Made by a program: the position numbers and the translations under genes. Below, one piece after another: positions 7,116-13,666 of a stretch of DNA of 13,666 nt. The DNA is from Spirogloea muscicola. Its lineage: Eukaryota; Streptophyta; Zygnematophyceae; Spirogloeales; Spirogloeaceae. The notes under the pieces are model-generated. The model was not told the origin of the DNA, did not search any database, and was given only the letters and a program-made list of their open reading frames with translations. Every line of letters starts with the position of its first letter. Position 1 is the stretch's first letter. The DNA lies in assembly GCA_009602725.1 (NCBI GenBank), contig WELB01000257.1, forward strand, positions 141,587 through 155,252, in the 5' to 3' direction.

Positions 7116-7286
7116 TTTGTGCTCACCCGTGGGTACTAATGTCATCTTAGGTACCTTAGATTAGGTCTCCGTGTTATATAGCATTGTTTAGTCTGCACTC
7201 GACTCTGCCTGAACAATGTATTGGCTTGAATTGGCCTCCCTTTCAATTCATGCGCCCCGCGCGCCTTCTCTCTCTCTTCCCTTCCA
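7116..7286 (+). repeat. R1 repeat, copy 2, upstream of the BAHD gene
   Basis: Nearly identical to 5673-5840. The substitutions are G for A and A for G around GTGTTATATAGC (copy 1 has ATGTTATGTAGC), plus a slightly longer CT tail. It ends about 130 bases before the likely BAHD start codon, so it would form the proximal promoter or 5' leader of that gene. Confidence 0.85.
7174..7181 (+). promoter_or_regulatory. Possible TATA-like element
   Basis: TATATAG lies within R1 copy 2, about 240 bases upstream of the BAHD start codon. Copy 1 of R1 has TATGTAG at the same place. This is a weak guess from composition and position only, and no initiator or transcript evidence is available. Confidence 0.2.
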
Positions 7287-7415
7287 CCTCCGGAACTCGC
7301 CCAGCTCAGGCCCCAACGGCGCCTCTCGAAGGTCGCCCACAACCTGCCACCGCCGCCAAGCGACGTGGGTGGTCGCCAAGCTCCAGCTGCAGGCCCATCT
7401 GATGGCGCGGCAGCC

Positions 7416-10184
7416 ATGCCGGCCAAGAAGCTGACGCTGGAAGGCGCCGGCCACGAGGCGCGTGGTGAGACTGCCGGGACGGCCCAGGAGCACTGCCTCC
7501 GCCGCCAGATCGCGCTGAGCGAGTTCGACATGGGCACCGTCCCCTGCCACATCCCTGTCATCTACGTGTTTCCCACGACAGCCGCTGCTGGGCTTGGCAC
7601 GGCCGCCAGCTCAGAGTACAACCGACCCGTCGGGATAGCAGGTGCATCTGACCAGCATGCCAAAGTAACACTGTCAGCTTCTACGGTTTCTTGTATAACC
7701 TTCATACGGCGGATCGCACTGCATATGAAGGAAAAGCTGTCAAGATGTGGTGTTCCTTGAATGTCACGGCTCTCAGCCTGGTGCACTATGACCTTGTGCA
7801 GAGCAGCCAGCTGCAGCTCATAACTGCCTGGCTATACTAAGAACAGCATTGGCAGAGGCGCTGCGATGCTACTACCCTTTGGCAGGACGTCTGAGGTGGA
7901 GCAATGATTGCTCACCAGTTGAAGAAGCTAGTAATCGATTGCAACACTGCAGGCAAGCCGAGCTGTGCAGCTCCAGCAATTTGCACAACTGCTCGCAAAT
8001 ATACCGCTGGACGCATGGCTCAGGTCTCTGTCTGCCGTGCTTTCGAGTGCCTTGGCTTCGCCAATTCTCAAAGCTTGATCTTGTCTAATTGGCAGGAGTT
8101 CCGTTACTCGAAGCAACAGCATCTGCGCCACTGGCTGCCGCAGTGGCCGACTTCACCCAGCCATCCGCACTTCCCACCAGGCTGTCTGGGGAGCCACCAG
8201 CGAGTCTCTTGGTCTGTGCAAATGGATCTCCCAACTTGTTGTGCGTGTTGGCGCTTACTGTAGGTGCTTCCTTTCACATTGTGCAGCTCACCTTGTGAAA
8301 AGAAAGCTCTTTATTTTACAATGGCCAAGTGCTCTGACAGTTCTGCATGTGATGCCCCTTCACCACCTCCTGCAGCCAGTCGTCACTCAACCTCTGCTGA
8401 CCGTGCAATACACGCTCTTCCCATGCAAAAGCATTATAATTGCTGTCTCCTTCTACCACATGGCAACCGATGGTGCGGGCTTCTTTGCGTCCATGAATAG
8501 TTACAGCTGCCTGTCTTGAGACCCCATCCCCATGCCATGATCGGCATCTCTTAGCGGCTTACTTGGCTACGTCAAAGTCATATGCGGCGCCAAAGCAGGC
8601 AGCAACTCACGCAGTTGGCCATCTTGCTATGCTGAGCCTCGAAGAACATTCAGAGCATCACTGTGACAGCTTGGTGCTTGGTGCGAAGACGTCGTCAGCA
8701 GCCAATGCACTCAAAGTTGAACTCAGAAGGCAGAAGAGTAGATTCTGCCACATGTGGAACTGGGCTTGTGAGGCTCTTGCAGCAGGACGGTACATCACAC
8801 AGCTGCTCGACCAGTGCGCCCAAGCACCCAGCCTGACGTCCACCCTAGTCAGCTTCTCTGAACATGATCTCAAGAAGCTTAAGCAGCTTGCGTGCGAATT
8901 GCCACCTAGTGGCAATGCTAGTGCACTTCATTGGGGAGAGGCACTTGACAAGATACTGTGGTTGTTAACTGATGACGCACTCAGTGCACACCTTTGGCAG
9001 GTCTGCTGGTCATCATCAATGGCGTATTATGTGTCACAAGAGTAATTGCTTAACAAAGACAGCAATCTGAATTTGTGAATCTCTGATCAGGCCTTGCTAT
9101 TACAATTTGACAGACGTTCATCACTGCGCTGCTGCAGGCTGTAACAAGAGCCAGGAAACTGAGGCCTTCCTCGATTGTAACCTTCCGGTGGGCCGTCAAT
9201 GCCCGTGCCTGACTTGACCCGCCCCTTCCGAAGCTGTGTTTCGGCAATGCCGTATTCGGTTTACCCCAAGAGCATCTTCAGATAGTGGCTGAGGATCTCC
9301 TGAGGCGAGAAGAACAATAACCAGCATATAGAGCCCTCTAGGGACTTTGGAGTTTGCCATGGTTAATGCATTGCCCCCTCCTGCAATTTCTGTAAGTGTC
9401 TACTGAGAGCATGATGTAGCACGCACAGTCGTCACACTTTCAGAAAATCCCCGGTTGTTGTATCCCTTCAAAATAGCTGTTAGTACTTACTAAGCAAACT
9501 TAGTAAGCTCGCTTGCACGCTTGCGCTTGCGCCGGCAGTGCTCTGGCAGGATGACGCCTGGCCAGGTAGCCAGACTGCTGACACGTGACCTTCAGAAAGT
9601 GGGCATTGCTTATGCCAAGACATTCTGGACCAAACCCCATGGTCCGACCGCCCTAAGCAACGTCATCTCGCCCGTCGTTGGCAAGGGCCTCCTCATCACG
9701 AGGTGCTCACTCTCAGTACTTGGAAACGGTTTCTGATGGTCTTCCCAAACAACCTCAAATACAGCCAGGATATATCAGAGACTAAGATCGGTGCATAGGT
9801 CGTGTGTTCAGCACAGCCTTGACTTGTAACATACATCCTGCTGCCTGAGACCACTAACCAAGCTCGTCCTGCAGTCTGGGACGGGTGCTGAGCATTCTGC
9901 TTGCTTCTTACTGGCGGGCCAGCTGGTCCTAATTTGACTTGTACAAGCTGGACTTTGGTTGGGGACGCCCAACCTTCGTATGCGTTTCACACACTTCTTC
10001 AGGCTACATCCCTGCCTTCATGAGCGGCGCAATCATCTTCCAAAAAAGCCAAAGTGGCAGCGGCGCCTTGGACGTCATCCTCCTTCTCCCTCATCACGTC
10101 ATCAGACAGTTGTACAAGACCCCTCCCATCGCACCGTTCATTAATGGCATGTGTGAAGCGAGCCGAGTGCCACAATCTGATTGA
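7416..10184 (+). pseudogene. BAHD acyltransferase (HCT-like) gene, multi-exon, probably disrupted
   Basis: BAHD enzymes transfer acyl groups from CoA thioesters to alcohols or amines in the cytosol. Exon 1 (7416-7641) reads LSEFDMGTVPCHIPVIYVF. Exon 2 (7817-7952) has LRTALAEALRCYYPLAGRLR and, one frame over, LVIDCNTAG. Exon 3 (from 8096) reads VPLLEATASAPL, phase-matched to exon 2. About 8360-8516 gives PLLTVQYTLF and SFYHMATDGAGFF, with catalytic H-x3-D at 8457-8471. About 8530-8565 gives PSPCHDRHLL. FSEHDLKKLK and DALSAHLWQ end at 9000. The exon from 9138 begins AVTRARKL. About 9540-9720 gives QVARLLTRDLQKVG. The last exon (about 9939-10184) has DFGWG and LDVILLLPHH. Both signature motifs are present. 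Disruptions are one-base frame breaks between 7896 and 7922 and near 8505-8520, and an in-frame TGA at 9210-9212 where the family has arginine (R-L-D-P-P-L-P). Intron 2 has a GC donor. Substrate cannot be told. Exon edges between 8190 and 8350 and after 9260 are uncertain. Confidence 0.8.
9486..9507. repeat. Small perfect hairpin
   Basis: CTTACTAAG and CTTAGTAAG are exact inverted copies separated by CAAA, inside what is probably an intron of the BAHD gene. It is followed by a GCTTGC-type short repeat (about 9510-9532). No known element matches. Confidence 0.6.
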
Positions 10185-10332
10185 CTCACTAGGAGCCCTA
10201 AGTGTATACAGCAGGTTGACTTGGACTGCTGTGACCAATCCAGCTAGAGAGACACCTGTGCCAGACTGTACGGCTTCTGCGAAGATCGACTAAGTGCGAG
10301 CAATGTGCCTGCTAATTGAATGAAGAGGGTAG
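10185..10332. other. Intergenic space between convergent genes
   Basis: The 148 bases between the two stop codons must hold both 3' ends. I see no AATAAA on either strand, so the polyadenylation signals are not obvious. Confidence 0.5.
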
Positions 10333-13160
10333 CTACAGTTGATACCAGTTGAGGGCAATGTAACCTGCCGAGAGCCTGCCATTTGTCTTGCGGAGTTCAT
10401 CAATGAGGCGGTCCCAATTGGACCCTAAAGTGCCAATGAAGTAGTCAGCCTCCGCCTGGACCATAAGATTTGCAAACGACATATCCACGGACTCCCTCAG
10501 GTTAGCGCGCACGAGCTTCTTGACCTCGTCCTTGCTCATGCCCTCAGTGGTCGGCAGGGGTATATCATCGAAGTCGCCATTCTCCTCCTCTCCCTGTCGA
10601 ATTAACAAGAAATCAGTAACATTTATTTGTATGTTGACCAAGAAAGCCAACCAGCTTGAACCGAGCTGCATGACACTCACAAGCGGTTGTGCTTCTGATA
10701 GAATGCAATCTCACCTGCAATCGCCGCTGCTTGGTGAAGAAAAACCTCCACCGCCACCCTTACTTGAAGAATCCCTCCTCCACCACGCTCGTCAGCATGG
10801 TGGCCAGCCACACTGTCCGCATGTTGGGATCACTGCGACGGACCCTCTCAGCCTGCGGTGGCAACCACAGACACCAATACAAGCTGACAAGCGGGAAGCT
10901 GGGTCTGTTGCATGCATCTCTTAGTGCATGAGGGGGTCAGTCCAACTGCAAGTTGCAGGTGACCCTGGTGACTTCACCTCTTCCATGTAGGCACGAAAGG
11001 GGAAGAGGGTCATCTCGCGACCCTTTGCGCCCTCGCGTACATGCAGACTGATGTAAGGCCGCGGCGCCAACACCTCGTCGCGCTCGGCCCACAGGCCGCC
11101 CTCCAGGTCCCCAGTGAAGTTGCTGCTGAGTCCTGGGTCACCCTGTGCGAAGTAGCTCCATAGAATGAGAAGTATTAGTTCTACTGTAGCCCCATCGAGG
11201 CAAGACCCCGTTCTTTGCTTTTCTCTACCATGGAGCTGCAAGTATGGACAAACACCGACCAATACAAGCTTGAAATTGAAACAGGAAACTGATTTGTCAC
11301 TCAGATGCAGAGTAAGTATGCGTGAAACGCATACGCTCCGACCCTCGGTTTCTGAATACAAAGATAGCATCTCCAAGTTAAGGTCCTGATCCCTAAACCC
11401 TAAAACCCTAGGTCCCCATTTGTTAAGCCTGAGTGCACAAATGCGGACCATAGAGAGGAGAAAGCGCTGCGCCAATGTGGCCTCCAGGTGGCGATGCGCG
11501 ACCCACTTGCCATATGATGCGTGCCGCGCCTGGTTTGTTACACGGCAGAGGTACTCGGATGGGTACCGCAGGAGGTACCGGATCTGCTGCGCACGAAACC
11601 AGTCCAGTGGATGCACCTTCATCCTGCCTAGCACTGCGCAGAAGAAAAGCGTTGACAAGGACAAGTGAGTTTCGGCTTCCTACTGAGGTCCGCTCACCAA
11701 GCCAGCCCAAGAAGAGGGGTGTGAGTCCTCCGTCACCTTCGTCACTAGGCTTCATCCAGCCGTCGGGGCAGCCCCACTTGGCGCAGAAGGCCGACGTGTC
11801 ACTGCGGTACGCCCAGTGCGTGGTGCCCACCTGCTCGCGTGTGGGCTCGCCCATGACGACGTCATCTTCGCCACCCTGCGCACCCTGGGCCTCCCAGAGC
11901 TTGGCTATGCGTGCCTTGCACGCCGGCGCCGCTTCCGGCAAGAAGTAGCACTCGAAGCTGAGCTCCTTGCCGTGCGCCTCGCAGCCAGTGTGGCCGCCCC
12001 GCAGGTAGTTGTTCTGGAACACCATGATGCGGCCCTTGGCAATTGCGTACGAGTAGCGGTCGGCGATGAAGTGCAGCTGCGCGCCGACGCCTGCACCGCC
12101 GGTTGCGGTGCGCTGTCAAGACCATGAGCGCGTTGCCCTCATCTGCACTGCCGCAGACCCACTGCCAGACCCGGCTGCCAAGAGCTGACCAGGGGCAGCC
12201 GCGCGCTCCTGCCCGATCTTTTCTGCTAAGGGAGGGCCACGACACGTAAAGGAAGCACAGCGAGGGGTCGGCGCAGTCCCGCGGATGCTGCAGCCACCAC
12301 ATGTAGGCCTGAGCAGCGCGCGTGCCCGCCAAGTTGTCGCTGTCGTGCCCCCGCACCCATGGCGGCTGCGAATGCCGCCAGGCGCTTCCCTGTCAGACCG
12401 CCCCGCATCGTGAGGACCTCGCCGCAGTCGGAGAGGCCAACTGGGGCCGCCCTGGAGAGCGCACCTGCGACGCCGTGAGGCAGGACATGTTGCCGACGGC
12501 CGGGTCGCAGCTCGCGACGAGCCACTCGGGGTCACCAGCAGGGCCGCCGTCGGCGCCCTCGCCGAGCGGCCTCGAGTCCTCCCGCTCTCGCCATGTCACC
12601 AGCGGCCCGCAGTCCTGCAGGTGGGGCGCTCGAGGCACGGCGTCCGGCAGCTCCACCGGGTCCCGGCTCACGAAGCCGTCCTTGTCCAGCGCGTAGGCCT
12701 GCGTCCAGGCTGAGGCCCGTGCCAGCACCAAACTGAATCTCACCATTTCAACATATATCTCAAGATTTGCGTAGTCTTTACTCTGGATGTGCATCTCAAT
12801 CGTCTCTCCCGAAGGCCGTGTGAGGCTTGCTTGTCCACTGAGCCGCATCCCCAAGAAGACATGATGAAGAAGGCCGACCAGCCGGTCCATGGATCTATAC
12901 AAAAGTTGAGATGCAGGGTTCGATACTTGCAGCGCCGCTGCGGAAAGTCCGGACTCACCCTCGTAGAGCTCCTCGGCGGGCGCCGTGACGATCGCCTTGT
13001 CCAGCGCCGCCTTGAAGTCGGGCACGCTGAGATTAGCCGGCTCGCCGGCGGCGGCGGCGACGGCTGGCCAAGAGATCAAGGACAGGAGGATGGCCGCGGC
13101 GCCGGCGGAGGCGAGCGCAGCGGCAGCCCGCCGCCTCCCGCCGCTGCGGCGGCGGTCCAT
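10333..13160 (-). CDS. GT23-like (alpha-1,6-fucosyltransferase-like) glycosyltransferase, nine exons
   Basis: Phase-consistent exon model (minus strand): 13160-12959, 12709-12465, 12365-12246, 12112-11737, 11627-11449, 11142-10978, 10852-10764, 10714-10681, 10593-10333; introns 49-306 nt, all GT-AG. The total, 1671 nt, is a multiple of three. Exon 1 has RRR then a hydrophobic stretch (ILLSLISWPAVAAAA), fitting a type II Golgi anchor or signal peptide. Exon 3 has YMWWLQHPRDC. Exon 4 has GVGAQLHFIADRYSYAIAKG, like the G-x-G-x-Q-L-H region of FUT8 (GT23). Exon 5 has YLLRYPSEYLC. Exon 6 has PRPYISLHVREGAKGREM, the donor-binding H-V-R loop. Exon 7 has MRTVWLAT. Exon 9 has QAEADYFIGTLGSNWDRL and ends GYIALNWYQL. 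Family assignment rests on these motifs, and the substrate is unproven. Oddities: the loop normally reads H-V-R-x-G-D-K in the plant-type family, but the aspartate is alanine here; and joining exons 7, 8 and 9 gives an in-frame TGA although overall phase fits. Exon 6 could instead start at 11155, out of phase. It may be functional, mis-assembled or a young pseudogene. Confidence 0.75.
11391..11410. repeat. Interstitial telomere-like repeat / double telo-box
   Basis: CCCTAAA, CCCTAAAA and CCCTA lie head to tail inside intron 5 of the GT23-like gene, mixing the plant-type 7-base and Chlamydomonas-type 8-base units. The tract contains two AAACCCTA telo-boxes, which in land plants bind telomere-repeat-binding factors. 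It may be regulatory or a relic of double-strand break repair. Confidence 0.7.
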
Positions 13161-13387
13161 GCTCCGCCTGCAGGCCGTGGCGGCGCCGGGCCTCGGCGGC
13201 GCTCGGGGACGAGGCCTACATCTGGGCCGTCGGCGCCGGCAGGCGGCGCAGCCCGAGACACCGCGGGCGCCCGGCGGCGGCGGCGGTGCAGGGGGGAGCT
13301 CCGAGCAAGGCGATCAATGGCAGCCCCTCTAGCGGACGCCTCGCGGCTGCCAACCGCTACGGCATGGAAGGAAAGCGGCTGCTGATA
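13161..13387 (-). promoter_or_regulatory. GC-rich 5' flank of the GT23-like gene
   Basis: Immediately upstream of the ATG there is a strongly GC-rich stretch with GGCGGC-type triplet runs (about 13040-13300, continuing from the coding sequence). Several open frames cross it because of composition, but none carries a motif. It probably holds the 5' leader and promoter. No TATA element is clear. Confidence 0.35.
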
Positions 13388-13597
13388 TGAAAGAATCGGC
13401 TGTGAAAAGCCAGCCAGATGCATACAGGTGTTCATGACGGAGCCAAAGGCTAGGCAGACAGGGCGCCCTCAATACCCCCGTGTCAGCAGTAGGAAGTCAG
13501 ATGAGCTGAGGGGAGGAAGAGCAACCCCGCTGCGCAAGCCAGAGGCTGCTGCAAGGGCGCGACCAGCGCGGCGGTGCAAAGCAAGCGCTTGGGAGCG
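13388..13597 (-). repeat. R2 plus GGCTGG core, right (inverted) copy of the cassette-flanking module
   Basis: On the minus strand, from 13597 down, it reads GCGCTTGCTTTGCACCGC, GGTCGCGCCCTTGCAGCA, GTTGCTCTTCCTCCCCTC, TTCCTACTGCTGACACGG, CCCTGTCTGCCTAGCC, TCATGAACAC and the core GGCTGGCTTTTCACAGCC at 13415-13398. It has the full R2 (like copies a and b) and the same R2-to-core spacer as 6923-7085. It ends about 230 bases upstream of the GT23-like start codon. Confidence 0.8.
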
Positions 13598-13666
13598 CTG
13601 CAGGGACATAGACAGTCGCATACGGTAGCAGGACACCAGACCCAAAGGCACCGAGCCACCGGGAAG

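Noticed and set aside
5673-7286. R1 copies as the two LTRs of one small retrotransposon (they begin near TG and end near CA)
   Set aside because: There is no primer-binding site after the left copy, no polypurine tract before the right one, no matching flanking duplication, and the left copy has its own inverted partner at 5955-6060.
7416-13160. A biosynthetic gene cluster made of the acyltransferase and the glycosyltransferase
   Set aside because: Two genes are too few, the GT23-like protein looks like a Golgi glycan enzyme rather than a specialised-metabolism UGT, and the BAHD gene seems broken.
12789-13385. Long plus-strand frames opposite exon 1 of the GT23-like gene
   Set aside because: GC-rich composition creates them; the glycine, alanine and arginine runs lack motifs, and the minus strand has a better supported gene.

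Overview
The window looks like nuclear DNA of a streptophyte, meaning a land plant or a charophyte-grade alga. The reasons are a plant-type BAHD acyltransferase gene, a multi-exon GT23-like glycosyltransferase gene with short introns, degraded Ty3/gypsy and non-LTR retroelements, and telomere-like TTTAGGG/TTTTAGGG units inside an intron. I saw no bacterial operon structure, rRNA, tRNA or CRISPR array. There is one ambiguous base (N at 5671).

Layout. (1) 1-440: low-complexity DNA with a 72-bp direct duplication and no recognised gene. (2) About 440-3400, minus strand: a decayed Ty3/gypsy retrotransposon read right to left as gag zinc knuckle, protease, reverse transcriptase and RNase H. It has many frame breaks, a partly duplicated RT start and no visible integrase. 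(3) 3289-5520: repeats, namely a 55-bp tandem repeat, several copies of a dispersed family with a GGCTGG...CCAGCC core in both orientations, and a near-perfect palindrome with about 130-bp arms (4914-5221). (4) 5228-7290: more repeats. A module here called R2, the GGCTGG core and a 168-bp repeat called R1 recur. One R1 copy pairs with an inverted, internally deleted R1 to make a 390-bp foldback-like element around an R2 copy. A non-LTR relic with a restriction-like endonuclease domain lies at 6234-6916 on the minus strand. (5) 7416-10184, plus strand: a multi-exon BAHD acyltransferase gene with HxxxD and DFGWG motifs, two frame breaks and an in-frame stop, so probably a pseudogene. (6) 10333-13160, minus strand: a nine-exon GT23-like (alpha-1,6-fucosyltransferase-like) gene that converges on the BAHD gene, with 148 bp between the stop codons. 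(7) 13385-13597: an inverted copy of the R2+core module that lies upstream of the BAHD gene.

The most unusual feature is that the two converging genes are bracketed by inverted copies of one repeat module (6923-7085 plus, 13388-13597 minus). Each gene therefore has that module upstream in the same orientation relative to its own transcription. This could reflect a mobile foldback-type cassette carrying two host genes, a shared mobile promoter, or chance in a repeat-rich region. Every coding relic here carries one-base frame breaks, so consensus errors in the assembly must be kept in mind alongside true pseudogenisation.
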